NCBI GenBank assembly: GCA_937873555.1
Contig: CALMWN010000303.1
Span: forward strand, 1-14,137
Length of the DNA stretch: 14,137 bases
From: an uncultured Clostridia bacterium
GTDB taxonomy: Bacteria > Bacillota > Clostridia > Acetivibrionales > CALMWN01
Reading direction: 5' to 3'
Below, piece by piece: positions 1 to 6,995 of the stretch. The translations under genes were made by a program, and so were the position numbers. The notes beneath the pieces are model-generated. The model did no database searches. It saw only the letters and a program-made list of their open reading frames with translations, and had not been told where the DNA came from. Within the stretch, counting starts at the first letter, position 1; every line of letters begins with the position of its first letter.

Positions 1-1
1 G

Positions 2-529
2 GCTTCACAGATTATTGTTGCACTGATCGGGCTTTTAAAAATGACATTGACAAAGGGAGATTCTTTTATTCCGCTAAAGCAGGAAATAGAGAACCTTAAA
101 AACTATGTTCAAATTCTTCAGATGAGGCATGGCATCCAATTTGACGCTTATTTCGACATCCCGGAAATTCTTGCAGACTATAAAGTGCCAAAGCTGCTGC
201 TTCAGCCGATTGTAGAAAACTCTATCCTTCATGGCTTTGAAGGTATGACATGTGAAGGGCTGATATCGGTGACAGCGGAACTTATGGTTGACAAAGTGGT
301 CATAACAGTTCATGATAACGGAAAGGGCATGGAAACAGGATTATCTGAAGGAACAGGCGAAAAAAAGCACATGAAGCTTTCCGGCATAGGAATTGCAAAT
401 GTAGATCAGAGGATAAAAATCAATTATGGGAATGAATACGGCATCAAATATAAAAGCGTGCCAAATGGAGGGACAACTGCGGAGATAACTCTTCCTGGGT
501 TGGTTGAGGAGGGAACTTTGTATGATTAA
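2..529 (+). CDS. YesM-like sensor histidine kinase, 5'-partial (C-terminal HATPase part)
   Basis: This is the C-terminal end of a membrane sensor kinase of the YesM type (HisKA_7TM/His_kinase plus HATPase_c). The frame is open from base 2, so the start, the sensor region and the phospho-accepting histidine lie before the window. What remains begins with the helix after the H-box (GLLKMTLTKGDSFIPLKQE). It continues with the N-box (LLLQPIVENSILHG), the ATP-lid Asp motif (VHDNGKGM) and the glycine-rich G2 box (SGIGIANVDQRI), in the normal order. In this family the kinase autophosphorylates and passes phosphate to a YesN-type AraC response regulator, and the next gene is exactly that. The stop codon lies 5 bases past the regulator's ATG (8-base overlap), so the two are translationally coupled. 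The ligand is probably a sugar or oligosaccharide, inferred from the importer downstream. Confidence 0.93.
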   Translation, partial: ASQIIVALIGLLKMTLTKGDSFIPLKQEIENLKNYVQILQMRHGIQFDAYFDIPEILADYKVPKLLLQPIVENSILHGFEGMTCEGLISVTAELMVDKVVITVHDNGKGMETGLSEGTGEKKHMKLSGIGIANVDQRIKINYGNEYGIKYKSVPNGGTTAEITLPGLVEEGTLYD

Positions 530-2102
530 GACGGTAATTGTTGATGACGATGTTGAGATGCTGGATTGGCTGGAACAAGTTGTTCCGTGGGAGGAGCATG
601 GCTTTAAGATAATATCCCGTGCACGGAATGGCACTGAAGCTTTGGAAATTTGCAGGACGCAAGTACCTGACCTTATTATTACCGATATCACCATGCCGTC
701 TATTAGCGGACTTGATCTGGTAAGTGAGATTAAAGAAATCAAGCCTGATATAAGAAGCGTGATTCTTACCTGCCATGAGGACTTCAATTTTGCGCAGAGG
801 GCGGTTAAGTTGGAAGCCGACGACTATATTGTAAAGTATACGCTTACCAGTCAGGGCATGGTAGAGATCCTGAAAAGAATGAAAAACAAGCTTGATGCTG
901 AAAGTATGCAAAAAGAAACAATCAGTTTGTTGAATATGGAGCTCTCAAGTAACAGGATTGTGATAGAGGAGAAGTTTATTACTGATATCATAGCGAGAAC
1001 ACTATTAAAAAGGCAAGAGATCCAAAAAAGGGTTGAAGTTCTGAAGCTTAATTTCCCCGACAAGCCTTTCAGGGTTATTTGCAATTACATTGACAACTTT
1101 GAAAGGGATATTGAGGGCTGCCCCATTAAGGAAGATGGTCTTTTGAAGTTCTGTATTATGAATATAGCTGAAGAAATTATGCAAGAGGAAATAGGCATTA
1201 AATGTTTTTTATACGGGAGGGACAAGCTTATAATGCTTCTGTGGGAAGAGGCATCCGGGACATCCATTAAGCAAAGAACACTGTTGAAATTGAAGGAGCT
1301 TCATAACTCGGTCAGGCAAATACTGGGGATGAACATGTCGTCATGTATCAGCAGCGTGTGTATAAATTATACAGATATAGGAACAGCAATGAAGGAAACT
1401 ACTTTGATGAGGGATAACTACTTTTTTGCTGGGAGTGGGGCTGTAGTCACACAGGAGAAAGATTTCTCCAACATAGATATATATGAATCCCTGGATGGGG
1501 TAAGGAAGGAGCTTATAATTGCACTGGATTCCGGTGACAGACCTGCTGTTATAAAACTACTGGATGAGCTGTATGTGAAAGTGGAAAGTCAAAATTGTAC
1601 TCCGAAGGAAACCAAAAAGCTGTTTTCAAAAATAAGCATGGACATGCTATCTTCCTTCAATAAAAACAAGAATGCTTTTGAAGCTCTGAAAGTCAATGTG
1701 GATACCTATTCGGCACTAAAAGAAGCTTTTACCAATATGGTGTACAGTTATCTCGATAATCTGGGCAAAACTAAAAATTCAGCTGTAAGAAAAGAAATTG
1801 ATAGAGTATTGAAATACATTGAAACTAATTTAGACAAAAATATAACCTGTGAATCCATGGCTGAGATGGTAAGTATGAATAGCAGTTATTTCAGCAGATT
1901 GTTCAAAAGTGAGGTGGGAATTAATTTTTCAGATTACCTGATAGGTAAGAGGGTGGAAAAAGCGACCTTGCTTCTGGAGAAATCAGAGCTGACAATTGAA
2001 GAGATTACAAAAGCCGTGGGTCTTGAGCAGCCCAGCTATTTTTACAGGCTTTACAAAAAGGTTACAGGGAAGACACCTGGGGAGGTTAGGGATAAAAGAT
2101 AA
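522..2102 (+). CDS. YesN-like response regulator with AraC-type DNA-binding domain
   Basis: A 526-residue two-component response regulator. The receiver domain covers about residues 1-125: acidic pocket D8-D10, phospho-acceptor D55 in DLIITDITMP, switch residue T83 and K105. The middle (about 130-420) is the poorly conserved linker usual in this family. Residues 424-526 form an AraC/XylS double helix-turn-helix; the first recognition half is MAEMVSMNSSYFSRLFK and the second is EEITKAVGLEQPSYFYRLYK. I chose ATG 522 over an in-frame TTG at 504. AGGAGG at 507-512 sits 9 bases before 522, whereas the TTG would lie upstream of that site. The gene overlaps the kinase gene and is followed by a terminator. 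The likely target is the promoter of importer 1 immediately downstream, by analogy with YesM/YesN-type pairs next to CUT1 importers. Confidence 0.95.
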   Translation: MIKTVIVDDDVEMLDWLEQVVPWEEHGFKIISRARNGTEALEICRTQVPDLIITDITMPSISGLDLVSEIKEIKPDIRSVILTCHEDFNFAQRAVKLEADDYIVKYTLTSQGMVEILKRMKNKLDAESMQKETISLLNMELSSNRIVIEEKFITDIIARTLLKRQEIQKRVEVLKLNFPDKPFRVICNYIDNFERDIEGCPIKEDGLLKFCIMNIAEEIMQEEIGIKCFLYGRDKLIMLLWEEASGTSIKQRTLLKLKELHNSVRQILGMNMSSCISSVCINYTDIGTAMKETTLMRDNYFFAGSGAVVTQEKDFSNIDIYESLDGVRKELIIALDSGDRPAVIKLLDELYVKVESQNCTPKETKKLFSKISMDMLSSFNKNKNAFEALKVNVDTYSALKEAFTNMVYSYLDNLGKTKNSAVRKEIDRVLKYIETNLDKNITCESMAEMVSMNSSYFSRLFKSEVGINFSDYLIGKRVEKATLLLEKSELTIEEITKAVGLEQPSYFYRLYKKVTGKTPGEVRDKR

Positions 2103-2163
2103 GCAAAGCTTTCTTTAAAGAGTGGTTTGATAGTGCCTTTTATAATGAAAGAAAAATTCCTTT

Positions 2164-2215
2164 AAGTGTACTGCGGAGCTATCGGATGATCCTCTGCAAG
2201 TACACTTTTATTATT
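2164..2215 (+). terminator. Rho-independent terminator after the two-component pair
   Basis: A perfect 9-bp stem, AAGTGTACT (2164-2172) with AGTACACTT (2199-2207), extends inward through a single bulged A (2198) into six more pairs, GCGGAG (2173-2178) with CTCTGC (2192-2197) including one G:U. A T-rich run TTTTATTATTAT follows directly. It separates the regulator operon from importer 1. Confidence 0.88.
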
Positions 2216-2309
2216 ATATCAGGCTATTTACAATTCATATCAAAGACAGGGCCGCTGATTCAAAAACTGTATAAGTCATGAAAACATATTTTTTAGTAAT
2301 CAAAACGCA

Positions 2310-2338
2310 TTGAAAAAGACAGGCCGGGGAAATAGAAT
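2310..2338 (+). promoter_or_regulatory. Sigma-A-type promoter for importer 1
   Basis: TTGAAA at 2310-2315 and TAGAAT at 2333-2338 are separated by exactly 17 bases; each box matches the vegetative consensus at five of six positions. The promoter lies after the terminator at 2164-2215 and would start transcription near 2345, giving an untranslated leader of about 118 bases before the first permease. An AraC-type regulator would be expected to bind just upstream (about 2220-2305), but I could not identify a clear direct repeat there. Confidence 0.6.
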
Positions 2339-2344
2339 TTTAAT

Positions 2345-2443
2345 AACAGCCAGTGCCATTTCGCCGGTGAGCATATGGAAGTCTGGTGCTGGAAGGGGTA
2401 GTAATGAGTACCTGCCCAAAAGCCATCGGTAAGCCAAGCTGTA
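2345..2443 (+). promoter_or_regulatory. Candidate structured leader RNA (three-way junction), unassigned
   Basis: The predicted 5' leader of importer 1 is more GC-rich than the DNA around it and can be drawn as a compact junction. P1 is ACAG (2346-2349) with CTGT (2439-2442). P2 is CCAGTGCCA (2350-2358) with TGGTGCTGG (2384-2392), nine continuous pairs of which two are G:U. P3 is GGTA (2397-2400) with TACC (2409-2412), extendable by GG/CC across a bulge. The unpaired stretch AAAAGCCATCGGTAAGCCAA joins P3 to P1, and its CCAT (2423-2426) could pair with ATGG (2375-2378) in the P2 loop. I do not recognise it as a known riboswitch. Parts resemble pieces of the cobalamin box (GCCGGTGA, ACCTGCC), but the order and spacing are wrong. 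The fold is hand-drawn and untested; a chance structure is possible. Confidence 0.3.
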
Positions 2444-2462
2444 TAGATATGAGAAGGAGTGT

Positions 2463-3380
2463 ATGGATTTGTCTGGTAAAAAAAGCAGCAGCATTGAAAA
2501 AAATGAAAATATAGTTGGATATGTATTTCTATTCCCCATCCTTATCAATTTTATAATTTTTATGGCGTTCCCAATAATATTTTCGCTCATATTGGCGTTC
2601 AGCCACTGGGAGTTTATGCAGGGGATAAATCTATCCGCAATGAAATTTACCGGTATGCAGAATTTTGTTGGTATAATGAAGGATAACTGGTTTTCCTCCT
2701 CAATGAAAAACACCTTGATCTTTGCGGTTTCCACAGTGCCGGTCGGTATTTCGATAGGACTTGTACTGGCTGTATTAATCAATAAATATGTTTTCTGTCA
2801 GAACTTTTTCAAGATTTCCTTGTTTTTGCCGTATATATCCAGTGCTGTTGCTTCTGCAGTGGTATGGTCGGTGGTGCTGCATCCTTCCTTCGGGCCTGTG
2901 AACGAATTCTTAAAAAGTATAGGGATACAAAATCCTCCTAAGTGGTTCGCTGATTTGAAATGGGCGCTGCCATCGGTTATAGCCTTTTCAATCTGGCAGC
3001 AGCTGGGTTATATTATACTGGTATACATGGCAGGCTTAAAGGGAGTTCCCGCAGACTTGTATGAAGCTGCAGAAATCGACGGAGCCGGCGAAGTCAGGAA
3101 ATTCTTTGTTATTACTTTACCGATGGTTTCACCTACCACCTTCTTTCTCTTCATAATACAATTGATAGGTTCATTCAAAGTATTTGATGTAGTCAGTGCA
3201 TTGACTGACGGAGGGCCGGGCACATCCACCACAGTTATTGCCTATTATATCTACCGTGCAGCCTTCAAGTATTATGAAATGGGTAAGGCAAGTGCAGCTG
3301 CATGGGCAATGTTTATCATTATATTTGCAATTACGCTTTTCCAATGGAATCAACAAAAAAAATGGGTCAGTTACAGTTAG
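2463..3380 (+). CDS. CUT1 sugar ABC transporter permease (MalF/UgpA-like), importer 1
   Basis: A 305-residue inner-membrane subunit of a carbohydrate ABC importer (binding-protein-dependent transport inner-membrane family). Six hydrophobic segments are visible at about residues 17-46, 84-106, 117-138, 169-190, 219-241 and 276-298. The EAA loop that docks on the ATPase is YEAAEIDGAGEVRKFF, starting at residue 200, followed by ITLP. LTDGGPG at about 247-253 before the last helix is typical of MalF/UgpA-type permeases. The first ATG (2463) lies only 3 bases after AGGAG (2455-2459). An in-frame TTG at 2469 has a better 9-base spacing, so the true start may be two codons later; the protein is otherwise unaffected. 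It pairs with the next permease. The substrate cannot be told from sequence. Confidence 0.95.
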   Translation: MDLSGKKSSSIEKNENIVGYVFLFPILINFIIFMAFPIIFSLILAFSHWEFMQGINLSAMKFTGMQNFVGIMKDNWFSSSMKNTLIFAVSTVPVGISIGLVLAVLINKYVFCQNFFKISLFLPYISSAVASAVVWSVVLHPSFGPVNEFLKSIGIQNPPKWFADLKWALPSVIAFSIWQQLGYIILVYMAGLKGVPADLYEAAEIDGAGEVRKFFVITLPMVSPTTFFLFIIQLIGSFKVFDVVSALTDGGPGTSTTVIAYYIYRAAFKYYEMGKASAAAWAMFIIIFAITLFQWNQQKKWVSYS

Positions 3381-3393
3381 GAGTGGGTAGCTT

Positions 3394-4236
3394 ATGAAAA
3401 CAGGCAGTGTAAGGAATAATATAGTTAAAATTGTTTTAACGGGGATGCTGATGATTGTTGCTATAACCACCATCATGCCATTTTTATGGATGATATCGGC
3501 CTCATTGAAAGTTGAGGCGGATGTATTCAAATTTCCTATAGAATGGATTCCCAGAAAGTTTAATGCTGTCGCAAATTATCGTGAAGTATGGATGGGCAGG
3601 TACAACTTTGTAATGTTTTATTGGAACACCTTTAAAATAACAGTGGTTGCAACAGTTTTTCAGGTGATATTTTCTGCCATGGCAGGATATGCTTTTGCCA
3701 AAGTACAGTTCAAGTTTAAAAATATTATTTTTCCGGCTTTACTGGCTGCTTTGATGGTCCCTGACCAGGTTATCCTCGTACCCAGGTTTTTGTTGGCCAG
3801 ATGGTTCGGATTATATGATACACATGCCATTATCATCATATTACTTTCCTTCAGTGTATACGGCATGTTCCTTATGAGACAGTACATGGTCACCATACCG
3901 GAAGCACTGTCGGAATCTGCTAAAATTGACGGGGCTAACCATTTCAGGATATTCACCCTCATTATACTGCCTATGTCGAAGCCTATAGTTGCTACACTTG
4001 CCATTATCAAATTTGTATGGACATGGAATGATTACCAGACCCCATTGGTATTTTTGAAGTCCAGAAGCCTTTATACCATACAGCTGGGAATCCGGCAGTT
4101 TGCATCAGAAAGCGGCACATTCTATTCCCTGGTTATGGCAGCAGCGGTTTGCACCATAATTCCGCTCATAATCATTTTCCTGGCCGGGCAGAAGTATATT
4201 CTTGAGGGTATGGCAGCCGGTGCGGTCAAAGGTTGA
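3394..4236 (+). CDS. CUT1 sugar ABC transporter permease (MalG/UgpE-like), importer 1
   Basis: A 280-residue second permease of importer 1, the MalG/UgpE-like partner. It has the early motif PFLWMISASLK (about residues 29-39), the EAA loop EALSESAKIDGANHFR from residue 170 followed by ILP, and WNDYQTPLVFL at 211-221, a family hallmark before the last helices. The C-terminus GMAAGAVKG also fits the family. The ribosome-binding site TTAGGAG overlaps the stop codon of the previous permease and lies 10 bases before the ATG. With a 13-base gap between the genes, coupled translation is likely. Together with the preceding protein it forms the membrane channel. Confidence 0.95.
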   Translation: MKTGSVRNNIVKIVLTGMLMIVAITTIMPFLWMISASLKVEADVFKFPIEWIPRKFNAVANYREVWMGRYNFVMFYWNTFKITVVATVFQVIFSAMAGYAFAKVQFKFKNIIFPALLAALMVPDQVILVPRFLLARWFGLYDTHAIIIILLSFSVYGMFLMRQYMVTIPEALSESAKIDGANHFRIFTLIILPMSKPIVATLAIIKFVWTWNDYQTPLVFLKSRSLYTIQLGIRQFASESGTFYSLVMAAAVCTIIPLIIIFLAGQKYILEGMAAGAVKG

Positions 4237-4249
4237 CGGGTATAATATT

Positions 4250-4304
4250 ACTATGTCTGATTGGAAATCATGTCTTTTGCCATTGTTTTTCTTACAGACA
4301 CAGT
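4250..4304 (+). promoter_or_regulatory. Intergenic stem-loop between permease and binding-protein genes
   Basis: ACTATGTCTG (4250-4259) and CAGACACAGT (4295-4304) pair over ten positions with one A-C mismatch, enclosing a 35-base loop. No T-run follows, so it does not look like a terminator. Such hairpins between permease and binding-protein genes often stabilise the downstream transcript and help produce more binding protein than permease. That role is inferred here. Confidence 0.35.
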
Positions 4305-4340
4305 AGAAATATAGAAATAAAATTTTAAGGAGGAGTAAAC

Positions 4341-5705
4341 ATGAACAAGGTGGTCAAAAGACTGTCAGCCCTGACAGTAGCGGTTGTGATGATCGTTGCC
4401 TTATTTGCAGGCTGTGCACAAAAGGGTGGTAACGCATCCGGGTCGGGGCAGCAGGCGGATACGAAGTCGCAGGGAAATATAACACTTAAGTTCACAACGT
4501 GGGTAAACAACAAGGATTTGAACGGAAACTATCTCGATGAACTCATAACAAAGGAGTTTACAAAGCAAAACCCGAATTTGAAGGTGGAGTTTCAACTACT
4601 GACAGAGAATAATTCCAACGAGTATATGCAGAAGACCGATCTGATGATTGCCGGTGGAGAAGATATTGATGTAGTTTCATATTCGAACAGAAATGAATAC
4701 GCAGACAGGGTTGCCAGGGGTATGCTTGCTCCGCTGGATGAATACATCGCCGCTGAAGGCAAGAAATATTCCGACATGTACACTCTGGATACCGCAGTAA
4801 ACGGAAAAATATATGCTTTTCCCTGGGATTTAAAGCCGGGATTTGTAATGATGAATAAGAAGTACCTGGATGAGGCAGGCCTTCCGGTTCCCAAGCCGGA
4901 TTGGACCTGGGATGATTACAGGGAATATGCAAAGAAACTGACGAAGGGCGATGGGAAGGATAAACGTTACGGCGGTTATTTCCATACTTTTTCCAACTAC
5001 AAAATATTCCCGATAACCAATGCCTATGATTTCTGGCCGATATTGAAGAAGGACGGCACCAGCAACCTGTTAGATCCCAATATAAAATGGGCTTTGCAGT
5101 TCATGCATGATCTGGAGGCTGTGGATAAGAGCCATCTCCCATATTTTGAAGCAAAGTCGGGAAAGCTTTCCTATAGAGATCTTTTCTTCCAGGGCAAGGT
5201 AGCGATGATTCCCATCGGAGCATGGATGATACCCGAGGTTTCCAGCACGCTGGATAAATACCCCCATGACTGGGTGACAGCTTTTGCCACTGTGCCGAAA
5301 TTCAAAGATTACCCTGCAGGCGCTACTACCGGGGACGGAAATTTCTGTGCGATTCCCAAGAGCTCCAAGCATAAGGCTGAAGCATACAAGCTGGTTAAGT
5401 TCAACTGTGATGAGGGCGTTTATATAAGAGCAACCGGGTTGCCTGCCAAGAAAGATTATAATATGGATCAATTACTAAAGACAATGTTGAACGGCAAGGA
5501 AAACCTGTACGATGTTGCTTCCCTGAAAGCTGTTTTGGGCGGAGTGAAGCTTAATTCAGCCACTAATATTTTCCCATATAACAAGAAGGTTAGTGATGCG
5601 GTGGAATCAGAATTTGAAAAATACCTTGTTGGAGGAGCGACTCTGGACAGCACAATAGAGAATGCGGATAAGATTACAAAGGAAATTATATCTGCAGGAA
5701 AGTAG
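4341..5705 (+). CDS. Lipoprotein solute-binding protein (SBP family 1), importer 1
   Basis: A 454-residue extracellular solute-binding lipoprotein of the CUT1 type. A basic n-region (MNKVVKR) and a hydrophobic core lead to the lipobox LFAGC with C25 as the lipidated residue, followed by a polar Gly/Ser/Gln linker to about residue 45. The mature part has the usual two-lobe pattern: an early strand (ITLKFTTWV), the segment DLMIAGGEDIDVV where family 1 proteins have their loaded-cargo lobe, and NGKIYAFPWDLKPGFVMMNKKYLDEAGL, the standard hinge region. Near the C-terminus it has FFQGKVAMIPIGAWMIP, also typical. The start is clear: AAGGAGG at 4327-4333 lies 7 bases before the ATG. It would capture sugar outside the cell for the two permeases upstream. 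The TAG stop is in the same frame as the GH3 remnant that follows. Confidence 0.95.
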   Translation: MNKVVKRLSALTVAVVMIVALFAGCAQKGGNASGSGQQADTKSQGNITLKFTTWVNNKDLNGNYLDELITKEFTKQNPNLKVEFQLLTENNSNEYMQKTDLMIAGGEDIDVVSYSNRNEYADRVARGMLAPLDEYIAAEGKKYSDMYTLDTAVNGKIYAFPWDLKPGFVMMNKKYLDEAGLPVPKPDWTWDDYREYAKKLTKGDGKDKRYGGYFHTFSNYKIFPITNAYDFWPILKKDGTSNLLDPNIKWALQFMHDLEAVDKSHLPYFEAKSGKLSYRDLFFQGKVAMIPIGAWMIPEVSSTLDKYPHDWVTAFATVPKFKDYPAGATTGDGNFCAIPKSSKHKAEAYKLVKFNCDEGVYIRATGLPAKKDYNMDQLLKTMLNGKENLYDVASLKAVLGGVKLNSATNIFPYNKKVSDAVESEFEKYLVGGATLDSTIENADKITKEIISAGK

Positions 5706-5719
5706 AATGGATTAAATGA

Positions 5720-5759
5720 AAAGGACATATGCATTAATTGCCTATGTCCTTTAGGCTTT
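5720..5759 (+). terminator. Terminator-like hairpin after importer 1, with short T-run
   Basis: AAAGGACATA (5720-5729) and TATGTCCTTT (5743-5752) form a perfect 10-bp stem with a 13-base loop, 14 bases after the binding-protein stop. Only three T's follow before AGGCTTTA. The T-run is weak because GH3-coding sequence starts inside the 3' arm. Termination may therefore be leaky. Confidence 0.6.
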
Positions 5760-6644
5760 AACGGGTTGGTTGTAACCGATGCTTCGCATATGATAGGCAT
5801 GGCAGCCGCCATGAAGTGTAGGGATTATGTACCTGCCGCAATTGCTGCCGGTTGTGACATGTTCCTGTTCTTCAATGATCATGAAGAAGACTTCGGCTTT
5901 ATGATGGATGGATATAAAAACGGCATTATTACGGAAGAGCGTTTAAAAGATGCACTACAAAGGATTTTAGGATTAAAAGCTGCTTTAAAACTACATATCA
6001 GACAAAAAGAAGGTGCGTTGGTTCCTGACAAGGAAGGACTTAAAGTCGTTGGCTGCCCGGAACATTTGGCCATGGCTGAAGAAGCTGCTGACTTAGGTAT
6101 AACGCTTGTTAAAAATACAAGAAATGAGCTGCCCATCAAACCAAGCACACATAAGAGAATAAAACTGTATACTTTGTATGGTGAAACAGGTGGTATACAT
6201 GGTGCAACAAAGAACTCTGAGAAAGTTATCATTGAAGAGCTTGAAAGAGTTGGCTTTGAAGTTGCTTTGAATGACGGTGCGTCAAGAGATAAAGGGAAAA
6301 CTGCCGAATACTCTAAAAATTGGGATGCAGCATTGATTTTTGCTGATATAGTGGGATATGCAGCAGAGAATAATTACCGCATCAGATGGAAATGCCCGAT
6401 GTCTTCTGATATTCCATGGTATGTATACGAAGTACCGACTGTATTTGTATCATTAAACTATACCACTCACTTGACAGATGTACCTATGGTGAAAACGTAT
6501 ATTAACTCTTACAGCAACACAAGAACTATAATCCGTCGGACAATTCAAAAAATAATGGGCGAATCAGAATTCAAAGGAAGTTATAATGAAAATGAATTCT
6601 TAAAAAATGTATATAAAAATACAAATGTTAAAATTTACTTTTGA
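5751..6644 (+). pseudogene. Glycoside hydrolase family 3 gene, 5'-truncated remnant
   Basis: The first recognisable residues are LGFNGLVVTDASHMIGMA, the GH3 barrel segment that carries the nucleophile aspartate (codon at 5778-5780). It reads on through GCDMFLFFNDHEEDFGFMM, GIITEERLKDALQRILGLK and ITLVKNTRNELPIKP into the C-terminal alpha/beta domain, ending with VPMVKTYINSYSNTR and MGESEFKG. Enzymes of this family (beta-glucosidase or beta-N-acetylhexosaminidase type) have a further 250-300 residues before this point. That missing part includes most of the barrel, so the remnant should not be catalytic. Upstream the frame runs without homology back to the binding-protein stop codon. No ribosome-binding site precedes the only early start (TTG 5766). 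About 290 codons remain open without a stop, so the truncation may be recent, or a stand-alone domain is made. The 3' tail (after EFKG) is AT-rich and drifts from the usual family ending. Confidence 0.85.
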
Positions 6645-6679
6645 ATTTCTGTGAGTTATATTAGTATTATAATTATATA

Positions 6680-6714
6680 GAAATTGAATTGAAAAATTAC
6701 GAATTTTGAATTTC
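6680..6714. repeat. AT-rich nested inverted repeat
   Basis: GAAATT (6680-6685) pairs with AATTTC (6709-6714), and inside it AAAATT (6693-6698) pairs with AATTTT (6702-6707) around a 3-base loop. It may be a weak terminator or stabilising hairpin for the GH3 remnant, or a degraded element end. Its low complexity makes chance pairing plausible. Confidence 0.3.
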
Positions 6715-6812
6715 CTTAATGCAATGGACTGACCAAGTGGTCCGGTAGCGGATCCAGATATTCTGTCAACACTCCCGGTAACTTATTAATTTTGCAAGAT
6801 TACAGCGATTAT

Positions 6813-6846
6813 ACTATTGCTATCCTTTAATTTCTTTTGCAATAGT
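6813..6846. repeat. 8-bp inverted repeat upstream of importer 2
   Basis: ACTATTGC (6813-6820) and GCAATAGT (6839-6846) are exact inverted copies separated by 18 pyrimidine-rich bases. This could be a hairpin in RNA or an operator-like site for the importer 2 promoter region. No direct evidence separates these options. Confidence 0.3.
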
Positions 6847-6995
6847 GACTGATTCTGGCTAAGACCGGACATAGATTTTCTCAATATATGTCAGTTGAGT
6901 GGATATATCTGGTACTTGTTTGTCATAACGTCGGCTTTGATATTTGGTGTTTTTGCATAACATTTGAATGAATAATAAGACGAAAGGGGAATATT

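Larger units (their letters stand above)
6645..6995 (+). other. Non-coding gap with inverted repeats between GH3 remnant and importer 2
   Basis: This 351-base stretch has no convincing gene. It contains an AT-rich nested inverted repeat (6680-6714), a short GGAC/GACCA..TGGTC hairpin (6726-6743) and an 8-bp inverted repeat (6813-6846). TATAAT occurs at 6668-6673, but the only TTGAAT box (6641-6646) is 21 bases away, so it is a poor promoter. The promoter of importer 2 should lie in this gap, but I cannot place it. A long reverse-strand open frame entering from 6891 is a shadow of the permease gene. Confidence 0.5.

Noticed and set aside
2384..2398. Resemblance of TGGTGCTGGAAGG to a 23S rRNA segment
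   Set aside because: The match is about a dozen bases and the flanks do not continue the rRNA sequence, so it is not an rRNA gene or fragment that I can support.
2375..2401. Tiny Trp-rich open frame (MEVWCWKG) as an attenuator leader peptide
   Set aside because: It is only eight codons, has no well-spaced ribosome-binding site, and no attenuator terminator follows; an importer has no obvious link to tryptophan.
2340..2420. Possible cobalamin riboswitch (GCCGGTGA, GTGCTGG and ACCTGCC fragments)
   Set aside because: The pieces are short and not in cobalamin-box order or spacing. The conserved GCCACTG and AG-CAGGA-ACCTGCC blocks are not complete.
4241..4246. TATAAT as a -10 box for a separate binding-protein promoter
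   Set aside because: No -35 box lies at 16-18 bases; the nearest TTGACG is only two bases upstream.
6737..6789. Possible protein remnant (GPVADPDILSTLPVTY, then stop)
   Set aside because: Sixteen residues without a recognisable family are not enough to call a gene fragment.
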